Source: Natronosporangium hydrolyticum (GTDB lineage: Bacteria > Actinomycetota > Actinomycetes > Mycobacteriales > Micromonosporaceae). From it: a DNA stretch of 64,000 bases. Under the pieces are notes generated by a model that was given only the letters and a program-made list of their open reading frames with translations, was not told the DNA's origin and searched no databases. Shown one piece after another: positions 16,314 to 23,384 of the stretch (position 1 is the first letter of the stretch; each line of letters opens with the position of its first letter). The translations under genes and the position numbers were made by a program. The stretch is taken from assembly GCF_016925615.1 (NCBI RefSeq), contig NZ_CP070499.1, positions 3,720,001-3,784,000 of the forward strand, given 5' to 3'.

Positions 16314-17036
16314 TTATGGACCAGCGGGTAGGCGGTCGGTACCGGGATGACCCCGCAGGGTGTGGTAGACCACAACCACCACCGCAGCGGTAAACCCGAT
16401 CACGATCGCCTCGCACACCGCCTCCACCAGGACGAGTAACCAGTGCGGACTGTGCCAGGCACGCAGCGCATCGCCGAGGGCGTCGATGAGCAGCACCGGG
16501 ATCGAAGGCACCAACACCAGTGCGGCCACCCGCCAGAACCGGCCGCGGACCAGCGCGACGCTGCGCCGCAGCGACCCGGCCACGCCGGTGCGCTCGAAGC
16601 TCGCCGCTGGCGGCGCCACCGCCAGCCAGGCGTATATCACCAGGCCGGGCAGCAACAGCAGCAGCGCCCCGATCGTCACCGCGAGCCCGATCAGCAACGC
16701 CAGCACGACCAGCGTGAGCAGCGGCAGCGCCCGGGCGTGTCGCCACAGTGACTGCCGCCGATGCCCGATCCGGTCGTAGTAGAGCACGTGGTCGGCGAGC
16801 CCGGCACAGAACGCCTCCGCGACCACGGTCACGACCAGGCCGGCGAGCCCGAACGTCACCACCAGCCCGAGGTTGGGGGCGAGATCCAGCTCGTGGCTCA
16901 GCACCTCGACCACCGCCAGCGGCGGCACCAGCACCACCGCGATGACGGCGAACGACCGGAGGTGGCGGCGCCACAGCCGCCCTGCCTCGACCAGGGTCGG
17001 CACGAAGCGCAAGTTTGGTGCCGCCACCATCACCAC
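16314..17036 (-). CDS. Integral membrane protein of unknown function
   Basis: A 240-residue protein with about six hydrophobic segments (for example SFAVIAVVLVPPLAVVEVL, LPLLTLVVLALLIGLAVTIG, VALVLVPSIPVLLIDAL) and basic cytoplasmic loops such as RIGHRRQSLWRHAR and GSLRRSVALVRGRFWR. This repeated pattern of long hydrophobic helices with the motif SLRRSVALVRGRFWR is seen in actinobacterial membrane proteins related to the glycerophosphodiesterase membrane domain/YciC-like group. No catalytic residues are evident. A GTG start at 17036 without clear ribosome binding site; ATG three codons in is an alternative. Confidence 0.65.
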   Translation of the reverse strand: MVMVAAPNLRFVPTLVEAGRLWRRHLRSFAVIAVVLVPPLAVVEVLSHELDLAPNLGLVVTFGLAGLVVTVVAEAFCAGLADHVLYYDRIGHRRQSLWRHARALPLLTLVVLALLIGLAVTIGALLLLLPGLVIYAWLAVAPPAASFERTGVAGSLRRSVALVRGRFWRVAALVLVPSIPVLLIDALGDALRAWHSPHWLLVLVEAVCEAIVIGFTAAVVVVVYHTLRGHPGTDRLPAGP

Positions 17037-17136
17037 CCGAAGTTTGCGAACCCGACCTCGTACGCCACCGCGTACCGGACGATTCTCCCGGTTCGCCCCG
17101 TTCGCCCGCCTCCGCCACGCCTCCCCCGCCCCCGTT

Positions 17137-17190
17137 GATCATGGACCTAGGTACGAAGTGAGCGGCTCATCATGGACCTAGGTCCATGAT
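17137..17190. repeat. Intergenic palindromic repeat (CATGGACCTAGGTCCATG type)
   Basis: Positions 17169-17190 are a perfect 22-bp palindrome (half-site atcatggacct followed by its complement). A half copy, gatcatggacctaggta, lies just upstream at 17137-17153. A closely related copy is found at 23008-23029, also between genes. Position and symmetry suggest a dispersed REP-like element or protein-binding site. Confidence 0.8.
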
Positions 17191-17214
17191 CACGGCGGTG
17201 GTGGTCGTGGCGGG

Positions 17215-17251
17215 TTGACTCTCCAGCGGCTGGAGAGTCGATGCTGGGGTC
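17215..17251 (+). promoter_or_regulatory. MerR-type promoter with 19-bp spacer and operator dyad
   Basis: A -35 box TTGACT (17215-17220) and a weak -10 box GATGCT (17240-17245) are separated by exactly 19 bp. The spacer contains the dyad gactctccag-cgg-ctggagagtc (17217-17239). Overlong spacers with a centred dyad are the hallmark of promoters remodelled by MerR-family activators. Transcription would start at about the ATG at 17252, giving a leaderless mRNA. Confidence 0.85.
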
Positions 17252-18163
17252 ATGAACGACCGCACCGAACTGTTGACCATCGGGCAGCTCGCCCGACGTA
17301 CCGGGGTGCCGGTACGGACCATCCGGTTCTGGTCAGACAGCGGCATTGTCCCGCCGGCCGCCCGCTCCCCAAGTGGGTACCGGCTCTACGACCCGACGGC
17401 GGTAGCCCGCCTCGACCTGACCCGGACCCTGCGCGAGCTAGGACTGGACCTCGACACGGTCAGTCGGGTACTGGCGCGACAGGTCAGCGTCGCCGACGTC
17501 GCCCGGCTGCACGCCGAGGCGCTGGATGCCGAGATCCGCACGCTGCGCCTGCGGCGGGCGGTCCTTCGATCGGTCGCGGAACGAGCAGACAACCCAGAGG
17601 AGATGAGAATCGTGCACCAACTAGCCCGCCTCAACGCCCAGGAGCGGCAACGGCTGATCGATGATTTCGTCGCCCACGCTTTCGAAGGGATCGATCCGGA
17701 CGCCCCCGGCGCCACCATCGCCCAGGGCCTACGGACACTGCCGGCGGAGCTACCCGACGAACCGACGACCGAACAGGTCAACGCCTGGGTGGAGCTGGCC
17801 GAACTGATCGGCGACGAGAGCTTCCGGCACCGGGTACGACAGATGGCGGTGACCGGCGCACAGACGGTGCCGGAGCAGCAGCCGTTCGACATCGAGATGG
17901 TCAAGCAGCACGCGGGCGAAGCTGTGGCGGCGGGGCTGGCACCAGACGCGGCCGAAGCGCGCGGCGTGCTGGAGCGAATCATCGACCCGGAGCTGCCCGC
18001 CGATGAGCGGCTGCGGCTGGCGGAACGCACCGAGACCTTCACCGACGAACGAGTGGAGCGGTACTGGCGCCTGCTGGGGATCCTCAACGGCTGGCCGGCG
18101 TTCACGCCGGTCGTCCCCGCCTTCGATTGGTTCATCGCCGCGCTGCGAGCCCACGCCCGCTGA
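17252..18163 (+). CDS. MerR-family transcriptional regulator, autoregulated
   Basis: A 303-residue regulator. Residues 7-75 are the MerR DNA-binding domain (LLTIGQLARRTGVPVRTIRFW, GYRLYDPTAVARL) followed by a dimerisation helix (about 80-125). The remaining about 175 residues are an uncharacterised helical C-terminal domain (QERQRLIDDFVAHAFEGIDPD, ERYWRLLGILNGWPAF) that presumably senses a ligand; it contains no cysteine pair expected of metal sensors. The operator dyad directly overlaps its own promoter, so autoregulation is likely. No obvious target gene is adjacent except itself. A strong terminator follows. Confidence 0.9.
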   Translation: MNDRTELLTIGQLARRTGVPVRTIRFWSDSGIVPPAARSPSGYRLYDPTAVARLDLTRTLRELGLDLDTVSRVLARQVSVADVARLHAEALDAEIRTLRLRRAVLRSVAERADNPEEMRIVHQLARLNAQERQRLIDDFVAHAFEGIDPDAPGATIAQGLRTLPAELPDEPTTEQVNAWVELAELIGDESFRHRVRQMAVTGAQTVPEQQPFDIEMVKQHAGEAVAAGLAPDAAEARGVLERIIDPELPADERLRLAERTETFTDERVERYWRLLGILNGWPAFTPVVPAFDWFIAALRAHAR

Positions 18164-18182
18164 GCTGCGACGGCTTGCGCAG

Positions 18183-18224
18183 CCGCCGGGAGCCGCTCCG
18201 GTCGACCGGAGCGGCTCCCGGCGG
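18183..18224. terminator. 42-bp perfect palindrome, terminator after merR
   Basis: A perfect 21-bp-per-arm palindrome centred on gtcgac (18201-18206), starting 20 bases after the merR stop. The arms read ccgccgggagccgctccgg and complement. It would form a very stable hairpin and also a cruciform. Confidence 0.85.
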
Positions 18225-18282
18225 TCCCGCATCGTCGACCAGCACCTTGGGGAGGCGACAGGACACCCATTGTTACCCTTAA

Positions 18283-18446
18283 TCCGTTCGATCGAACGTG
18301 CTTCGGGAACGCTGGGGAGGCGATGTGGAGTCGACTGACCCCTTCGACAACATCCAGGGTTGCCGGGCGCTATTTCCGACGCTAGGAAGGGCTATCGCCT
18401 CGGATTCTTAGGCCTCCAGGACGATCTCGAGAACCGCAGCCCCTAA
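18283..18446 (+). pseudogene. Remnant of a small gene upstream of lipoprotein 1
   Basis: One frame (GTG 18298, TAG 18409) reads RERWGGDVESTDPFDNIQG and then stops; another frame ending at TAA 18444 reads GYRLGFLGLQDDLENRSP. The latter end is conserved, with mostly synonymous changes, in the remnant at 19787-19983, so that frame was once translated. The join of a natural N-terminal frame and a natural C-terminal frame suggests a frameshift. The size and WGGD element recall small helical WXG100/ESX-like proteins, which is a guess. Confidence 0.45.
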
Positions 18447-18485
18447 GGCGCTGAATTCCGTCAGGCTGAAAGGATTGCTTAACCA

Positions 18486-19073
18486 ATGTTTGCTCCGACG
18501 AGTACGCGCCCGTTTCGCCTGACTCTGGCTGTTGCGCTCGCCTCTGTTGTGCTGAGCGGGTGCGTTGGCTCCGACCAGCAGGAGCCGGACTCGGAGCACT
18601 CGCCTCCAACATCTACCCCAGCCCGCGACATGCGATGCTGGATGTACGCTCCGGCCCAGATCGCTCACGAGGTGCTGACCGCCGAGGAGCTACTGGAGAA
18701 CGTTCACGAGAACGACGTCGAGCAAGCCTCCGCGCTCATCTACCCCGAAGATCACCCACGCGCCGGCGAGATCATCCCGTTTCAGGACTGGGGGCCAGAA
18801 CAACGTGCTGGTTGGGAAAAATACATCAGCCTTCAGAGCAACCGCGGACCGATCCTGGAAACAACGTACGACCGCATGACCAAAGTGGTCCCCCCTGAGG
18901 ACTTCCGCTCCCGGGTCCATTCAAGCGCCGAGGACTCGGTCGCCGAGCTATTCTATCCGCGCGGGCATGCCGAGGCGGGAGAGTTCATTCCGAGTTCAGA
19001 GTGGGAAGACAAACACTTCAAGGCGTGGGAATTCTATTTGTCGAGAAGACCCGCTAACCTGCCCTGCCCCTAG
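18486..19073 (+). CDS. Lipoprotein, tandem paralogue 1 of 3
   Basis: A 195-residue lipoprotein: signal peptide with basic N-terminus, hydrophobic core LTLAVALASVV and lipobox LSGC (Cys near residue 27). After a Ser/Pro/Thr linker comes a conserved domain of about 150 residues that I do not recognise: DMRCWMYAPAQIAHEVLTAE, ALIYPEDHPRAGEIIPF, EQRAGWEKYI, then YDRM...RSRVHSSAE, LFYPRGHAEAGEFIPSSEW and terminal LPCP. The domain itself contains an internal repeat (YPEDHPRAGEIIPF versus YPRGHAEAGEFIP). Two paralogues follow at 19117 and 20025. The region is clearly richer in A/T than its surroundings. An immunity-like or surface-binding function is possible but not shown. Confidence 0.8.
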   Translation: MFAPTSTRPFRLTLAVALASVVLSGCVGSDQQEPDSEHSPPTSTPARDMRCWMYAPAQIAHEVLTAEELLENVHENDVEQASALIYPEDHPRAGEIIPFQDWGPEQRAGWEKYISLQSNRGPILETTYDRMTKVVPPEDFRSRVHSSAEDSVAELFYPRGHAEAGEFIPSSEWEDKHFKAWEFYLSRRPANLPCP

Positions 19074-19116
19074 GATTGCACCGCTGTTCCTCCAGAGATA
19101 GTAGAAGGGAGCGAAT

Positions 19117-19737
19117 GTGTCCGATCCCGAGCACCCGGTCGCACCGTGCTCTTACCATCGCTGGATCTCTCCGCCGTTAGCCGGAGGGCTCGCTGTCATG
19201 CTCGCCGTCGTCATACTCAGCGGATGCGCCGGGTCCGACGGAAACGAACCTAGCTCGCAGGCCCCGCCCCCGACCACCCTACAGGAACGCGACATGGTGT
19301 GCTGGATGTACGCCCCGGCGAAGGTCGCCCACGAGATCATGAGCGGCGAAGAGCTACTGGAGAACGTTTACGAGGACGACATCGAGCATGCGTCCGCACT
19401 CATCTACCCTGACGACCATCCACGCGCCGGCGAAATCATTCCGCTTGAAGAATGGGAGCGAGAACAACGTGCTGGCTGGGAGAGGTTTGTCAGCTTTCGG
19501 GACAACGAAGTACCAATCTACGAGCGGACGTACGACCGGATGATCGAGGAAGTATCGCCCGAGGAGTTTCGATCCAGAGTCCACCCTCACGCTGAGGAAC
19601 GCGTTACGAGCCTCTTCTACCCGGCCGGGCATCCCCAGGCCGGCGAATTCATCCCGAGTGCAGAGTGGCAAGACGGACAGTTGGGAGACTGGACGTCATT
19701 TTTGACGTTGCGACCGGACGACCTGCCCTGCCCATGA
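19117..19737 (+). CDS. Lipoprotein, tandem paralogue 2 of 3
   Basis: A 206-residue paralogue of the lipoproteins at 18486 and 20025. GTG at 19117 follows AGAAGGGA at good distance. The signal segment (LAGGLAVMLAVVILSGC) ends in the lipobox. The mature part repeats the family pattern: DMVCWMYAPAKVAHEIMSGE, YPDDHPRAGEIIPL, EQRAGWERFVSF, YDRMIEEVSPEEFRSRVH, LFYPAGHPQAGEFIPSAEW and DLPCP. Two conserved cysteines (after DMV/DMR and at the terminus) could form a disulfide outside the membrane. Divergence from its neighbours is spread along the length, so this is not a very recent copy. Confidence 0.8.
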   Translation: MSDPEHPVAPCSYHRWISPPLAGGLAVMLAVVILSGCAGSDGNEPSSQAPPPTTLQERDMVCWMYAPAKVAHEIMSGEELLENVYEDDIEHASALIYPDDHPRAGEIIPLEEWEREQRAGWERFVSFRDNEVPIYERTYDRMIEEVSPEEFRSRVHPHAEERVTSLFYPAGHPQAGEFIPSAEWQDGQLGDWTSFLTLRPDDLPCP

Positions 19738-19786
19738 CTGCCGGGCTGACCGATGCGCTTCCACCTGGATTTTCGAAGGAGCCGAG

Positions 19787-19983
19787 ATGACCAATCCCGA
19801 CTTTGTTGAGGTCTATCCGGACGCGGTGATCCGGGCCGGGCACGCCACTGCAAACACCGAGTCGCTGTGGCGGACCTGGGCAGCCCCATCCGAACCATGC
19901 TGGAAGGAGCCGACGATGCCAGGGCGGGTTACGATCTGGGATTCTTAGGAATACAGGATGATTTGCAAAATCACGAGTCCTAG
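19787..19983 (+). pseudogene. Frameshifted small gene between lipoproteins 2 and 3
   Basis: An ATG at 19787 with an excellent ribosome binding site (gaaggagccgag) opens a natural-looking frame (MTNPDFVEVYPDAVIRAG, ATANTESLWRTW) that runs into TAG at 19946. The downstream frame reads GSPIRTMLEGADDARAGYDL, GFLGIQDDLQNHES and stops at 19981. The C-terminal part matches the remnant at 18283-18446. A single frameshift near 19873-19885 would restore one ORF of about 65 residues. It resembles a small helical secreted protein of the WXG100 kind, but this is tentative. Confidence 0.55.
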
Positions 19984-20024
19984 CCAAGCTTGGAGCCTCT
20001 CCGACAGAAGAGGAAATTTGACCA

Positions 20025-20612
20025 ATGTACACTCTGAATGTCACGCGATCGCTTCAAGGCGCTGCAGCCGCCGCTCTCAGCTCCGCCTTATTAAGTGGGT
20101 GCATTGGATCCAATGAGAGCGGGCCAGGCCCCGAAGAACCGTTGCCGAGCCCTCGGCAGGAACGAGACATGCGATGCTGGATGTACGCGCCGGCACAAAT
20201 CGCCCACGATGTGCTGACCGCCGAGGAGCTACTGGAGAACGTGCATGAGAACGATGTAGAACAAGCCTCGGCGCTCATCTACCCGGAAGATCATCCACGC
20301 GCCGGAGAACTTATTCCGTTTAGGGACTGGCAACCCGAACAACGGGCTGGATGGGAGAAGTATATTACGTACCCCGGCAACCGCGCACCATTGTTCAAAG
20401 TAACTTACGACCGAATGATCGAGGAGGTCTCCCCCGTCGAATTCCGATCCCGGGTGCACCCAAGCGCCGAGGATGAGGTAACAGCATTGTTTTACCCAGA
20501 CGGACACCCTCAGGCCGGAGACTTCGTCCCGAGTTCAGAGTGGGAAGACGGGCAACGCAGGAGTTGGGAGTCATACCTTGCGTGGCGACCCAATAGTCTT
20601 CCCTGCCCCTGA
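20025..20612 (+). CDS. Lipoprotein, tandem paralogue 3 of 3
   Basis: A 195-residue paralogue closest to copy 1: both have RDMRCWMYAPAQIAH, VLTAEELLENVHENDVEQAS and YPEDHPRAGE. Signal peptide with lipobox LSGC near residue 26 (ALSSALLSGC). The C-terminal half reads YDRMIEEVSPVEFRSRVHPS, LFYPDGHPQAGDFVPSSEW and LPCP. The leader sequences of copies 1 and 3 also share the decayed GFLG-QDDL coding segment, showing that a two-gene unit (small protein plus lipoprotein) was duplicated. Function unknown. Confidence 0.8.
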   Translation: MYTLNVTRSLQGAAAAALSSALLSGCIGSNESGPGPEEPLPSPRQERDMRCWMYAPAQIAHDVLTAEELLENVHENDVEQASALIYPEDHPRAGELIPFRDWQPEQRAGWEKYITYPGNRAPLFKVTYDRMIEEVSPVEFRSRVHPSAEDEVTALFYPDGHPQAGDFVPSSEWEDGQRRSWESYLAWRPNSLPCP

Positions 20613-20638
20613 CCTTCACCACCACTTCCTCCAAGTAG

Positions 20639-20881
20639 CAAAAAGGAGCCGACAGCAGCCTCGGTAGCGCCGCCCTCTTCGAACACGTCAAGACATACGC
20701 CGAGGGCCTGGGCTCCGACGCGACCCGGGTCGGGCAGCAGGTCGCCAATCTTGGCGCGCACACCTCCTGTGCCGGCGGAACGGTGGCCGACGGCGACGGC
20801 GACGCCGAAGCGGTGCTGCATCAGCAGGCTGGATCAGTGGCTGGCCAGGGCACCGCGCTGAATCGGTCGGTCAATCACTAG
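20639..20881 (+). pseudogene. Small helical protein gene lacking a start codon
   Basis: A frame from 20639 to TAG at 20879 reads SSLGSAALFEHVKTYAEG, LGSDATRVGQQVANLG, ADGDGDAEAVLHQQAG, QGTALNRSVNH, a plausible amphipathic helical protein of about 75 residues. A good ribosome binding site (aaaaaggagccgac) precedes it, but where ATG is found at the same distance in the 19787 gene, this sequence has AGC. There is no ATG, GTG or TTG at a usable position. It probably lost its start and is related to the small genes in this cluster. Confidence 0.45.
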
Positions 20882-20922
20882 CGGCCTGCACTAGCCGGCC
20901 ACCTGCCGGGCGATATGCCAGA

Positions 20923-21549
20923 ATGTCGGCCGTGCGAACACTCAAGGTGGAGGAGCTGAGTCGCCGGTACGGCGAGCTGGTGGTCCTGGATGGGGTGAGC
21001 TTCACGCTCCACGCTGGCCAGATCGCGGCGGTAGTAGGGCCGAACGGCTCCGGCAAGACCACGCTGCTGCGCTGTGTCGCCGGGGCGGATCGGCCCGACG
21101 CCGGAGTGCTCACCATCGACGGACGGCGTTACCGCGAGACCGACGCCTGGTTCCGGGCGATCGCCGCCGCCGTGCTCGACGACATCGACTTCTTTCCCGA
21201 TTTGTCAGTCGCCGAGCACCTGCAGGTGCTGGCGTACGCCCACGGCGGACCGGCCGGGTCGGTCGACGAGGTCGTCACCGAGCTGGGTCTGGCCGCGGTG
21301 CGGGACCAGCTACCGGTCACGCTCTCCAGCGGTCAGCGCCGGCGCCTCGCCCTCGCCTCCGGTTTCGTGCGACCCCGACGGTTGCTCATCCTGGACGAGC
21401 CGGAGCAGCGCCTCGACTCCGCCGGGCGGGAGTGGCTGCGCGAGCGGCTGCGCCAGGAGCAGGCGGCGGGCACGGCCGTGCTGCTGGCCTCGCATGACCG
21501 CAGCCTGGTGGACGCGACCGCTGACACCACCATCCAGGTCGAGGTCTGA
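20923..21549 (+). CDS. ABC transporter ATP-binding protein
   Basis: A 208-residue nucleotide-binding domain. Walker A GPNGSGKTT (about 39-47), a degenerate signature LSSGQRRRLALA (S replaces the first G of LSGGQ), Walker B RLLILDEPEQRLD, and a switch histidine in LLASHDRSLV. It belongs to small ABC ATPases that pair with a separate permease; the permease gene starts one base after its stop. Substrate unknown. ATG at 20923 lacks a clear ribosome binding site; GTG at 20932 is an alternative. Confidence 0.92.
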   Translation: MSAVRTLKVEELSRRYGELVVLDGVSFTLHAGQIAAVVGPNGSGKTTLLRCVAGADRPDAGVLTIDGRRYRETDAWFRAIAAAVLDDIDFFPDLSVAEHLQVLAYAHGGPAGSVDEVVTELGLAAVRDQLPVTLSSGQRRRLALASGFVRPRRLLILDEPEQRLDSAGREWLRERLRQEQAAGTAVLLASHDRSLVDATADTTIQVEV

Positions 21550-21550
21550 C

Positions 21551-22969
21551 GTGCTGGTCGCGGCTGGGACGGACCCGGTGGCGCCAGCGGCGGGCGAGCT
21601 TCGGACCCGGTTGCGGCAGCTGCGCAGGCAGCATCACACCACTTCACTGTCTGAGAAGCTCACCGATATGTACATTGTGGTGCTGGTGGTCGGCACCATC
21701 GGGTTGAGTTTGGTGGGTGGGTTCAGCGATTTTCTGGGGTCTCCGGGGGTGCAGCAGTCGGACCCTGCCCGGCGTTGGTGGCTCGCGGTGGCTGCGGGGC
21801 TGGTCGCCGCCGGGCTCGCCTGGCACGGGCTCCGCAGTTTAGGGCCGTTGTTGGTGAGTCCGGCGACTCCGACCTGGGTGGTCAGTGCTCCGGTGGACCG
21901 ACGTGCCTGGTTGCTGCCCCAGTTGCGGTGGCTGCTGGTCGGTGCGGCGTCGGTGGGGGCGTTGCTCGGCCTCGGCGCGGCGCTCAGCGGATCGGTCGGT
22001 GACCCGGCGCAGCTCGGTTGGTGGAGCTTCGCTGGGGCGAGCTGCGGTGGTGCGGTGGTTGCGATCAGCGTCGCGGCCCAGGGGGCCGGGTCTTCACTGT
22101 GGTGGGCCCGGCGAGCCGGCACGGTGTTTCTCGGCACCGGCGGCGCGGTGGCGTCCGCGCTGGTATTGGCGCATCATCTGGCCCTGCCGATAGTTGGGCC
22201 ACCGGTCGCCGGCCAGGTTGTGGTGGCGGTGGTCGGCCTGGGTGCGCTGCCGCTAGCGGTCGCCGCCAGTCTCCGGGCGCGCCGCAGCCTGGCGTGGGTG
22301 GATCGGGCCAGCCTCAGCGCCGGTACGCAGCTGTTCGGCGGGGTCACGACCGCGGCGGTGCTGCTCGACCCGTCGGCGCTGACCGAGGTGTTGGCGCAGC
22401 GGCGTTGGCTCCGGATCGGGCGGGTGCGGCACCGCGCCTTCCGGCCGGCGCCACGGTTACTGGTGTTGTTGCAGGCTGAGTTGCGCCGGCTCGGTCGGCG
22501 GCCGGGTGCGCTGGCGGCGTGGGGCATGCTGCTGCTGGCGATGTACGCGGTGGGGGCGGCGCTGCCGTCGGCGGCGCCGATTGCGCAGATTCTGCTTGCT
22601 TTTCTCGCCGGTGACCGGCTCGCCGGGGGTCTGCGCACGGTCAGCCGCTCGGCCGGTCTGCGCCGGGTGCTGGGCGGCAGTGAGACCGAGCTTCGGCTGG
22701 TCCACTTTGTGGTGCCGGCGCTCGGCACGGCAGGGTGGTTCCTGCTCTCGCTGCCGGCCGTACCGTTGTCGGTTGGCTGGCTCGACGGGGTCCTGCTGCT
22801 CGGGGTGGTCGTCGCGGTCTATCGGTTCGCTACCCGGCGGTTGGTCAGTTACAGCGGGGCGGTGGTGGACACGCCAGCGGGGCTGATGCCGGTCGACATC
22901 ATGGGACAGCTGTTGCGGGGGCTGGCCCTGCTGGCGGTCCTCGTCTTCGTCCAGGCGCTACATCTCTGA
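21551..22969 (+). CDS. ABC transporter permease-like membrane protein (DUF6297-like)
   Basis: A 472-residue membrane protein starting at GTG 21551, one base behind the ATPase stop. About ten hydrophobic segments are visible (MYIVVLVVGTIGLSLVGGF, WWLAVAAGLVAAGLAWHGL, LLVGAASVGALLGLGAAL, ALAVLVFVQAL and others). The N-terminus is basic (RTRLRQLRRQHH). Its composition and pairing match actinobacterial DUF6297-type permeases that accompany a single ABC ATPase. The family name is from memory of the pattern and not verified. It probably forms an exporter or efflux-type complex with the preceding ATPase. Confidence 0.75.
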   Translation: MLVAAGTDPVAPAAGELRTRLRQLRRQHHTTSLSEKLTDMYIVVLVVGTIGLSLVGGFSDFLGSPGVQQSDPARRWWLAVAAGLVAAGLAWHGLRSLGPLLVSPATPTWVVSAPVDRRAWLLPQLRWLLVGAASVGALLGLGAALSGSVGDPAQLGWWSFAGASCGGAVVAISVAAQGAGSSLWWARRAGTVFLGTGGAVASALVLAHHLALPIVGPPVAGQVVVAVVGLGALPLAVAASLRARRSLAWVDRASLSAGTQLFGGVTTAAVLLDPSALTEVLAQRRWLRIGRVRHRAFRPAPRLLVLLQAELRRLGRRPGALAAWGMLLLAMYAVGAALPSAAPIAQILLAFLAGDRLAGGLRTVSRSAGLRRVLGGSETELRLVHFVVPALGTAGWFLLSLPAVPLSVGWLDGVLLLGVVVAVYRFATRRLVSYSGAVVDTPAGLMPVDIMGQLLRGLALLAVLVFVQALHL

Positions 22970-22970
22970 C

Positions 22971-23006
22971 CCCGTGATCATGGGGCTAGGCACCCATGAT
23001 CACGGG
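22971..23006. terminator. Hairpin terminator between convergent genes
   Basis: A perfect 14-bp stem (cccgtgatcatggg at 22971-22984, complement at 22993-23006) with loop gctaggca starts one base after the permease stop. Its CATGATCA-containing arms resemble the neighbouring palindromic repeat, so the repeat family may double as terminator. Confidence 0.85.
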
Positions 23007-23007
23007 A

Positions 23008-23029
23008 ATCATGCACCTAGGTCCATGAT
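23008..23029. repeat. Intergenic palindromic repeat, second locus
   Basis: A 22-bp near-palindrome differing at one position from the perfect one at 17169-17190 (atcatgcacct followed by aggtccatgat). It abuts the stop codon of the minus-strand gene ending at 23029. Confidence 0.8.
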
Positions 23030-23253
23030 CACGCGACTGGGCCCTGGTGGATCTGGTCCGGCTTGCCGTCCTGGTTCAGGTCGACCATCGTGAGGTCGGC
23101 CTGGCCATCACCGGTGGTGTCGAACTGGTAGAGGTCGGGCACCCCGTCGCCGTCGGTGTCGCTCACCCAGACGTCGGTCTTCCCGTCCCCCCGAGTGTCG
23201 GCGGTTACCAGGTCATTGAGCTGCTCACCGCGGGTCTCGATCGGCTCAGTCAC
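23029..23253 (-). CDS. Small acidic protein with DxDxDG calcium-binding-like repeats
   Basis: A 74-residue protein without signal peptide. It consists almost wholly of three to four repeats of the type DTRGDGKTDVWV, DTDGDGVPDLY, DTTGDGQADL, DLNQDGKPDQ, that is D-x-D/N-x-D-G loops as in EF-hand-like or dockerin/thrombospondin type-3 calcium-binding repeats. The N-terminus MTEPIETRGEQLNDLVTA is short and polar. Calcium binding is suggested by the spacing of Asp/Asn/Gly but not proven. Such mini-proteins of repeats alone are common in actinomycetes without known function. Confidence 0.75.
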   Translation of the reverse strand: MTEPIETRGEQLNDLVTADTRGDGKTDVWVSDTDGDGVPDLYQFDTTGDGQADLTMVDLNQDGKPDQIHQGPVA

Positions 23254-23384
23254 GATAGTTACCTCTGTTCACTCCGATTGGTCGCCGTCACCCTACCGCA
23301 GCCTCGCCAGCCACGCGGACCGTTGCTGACCGCATAGGCGCCTACGGTCAGGTCACCACCCTCACAATGACGGACGGAGAATAG

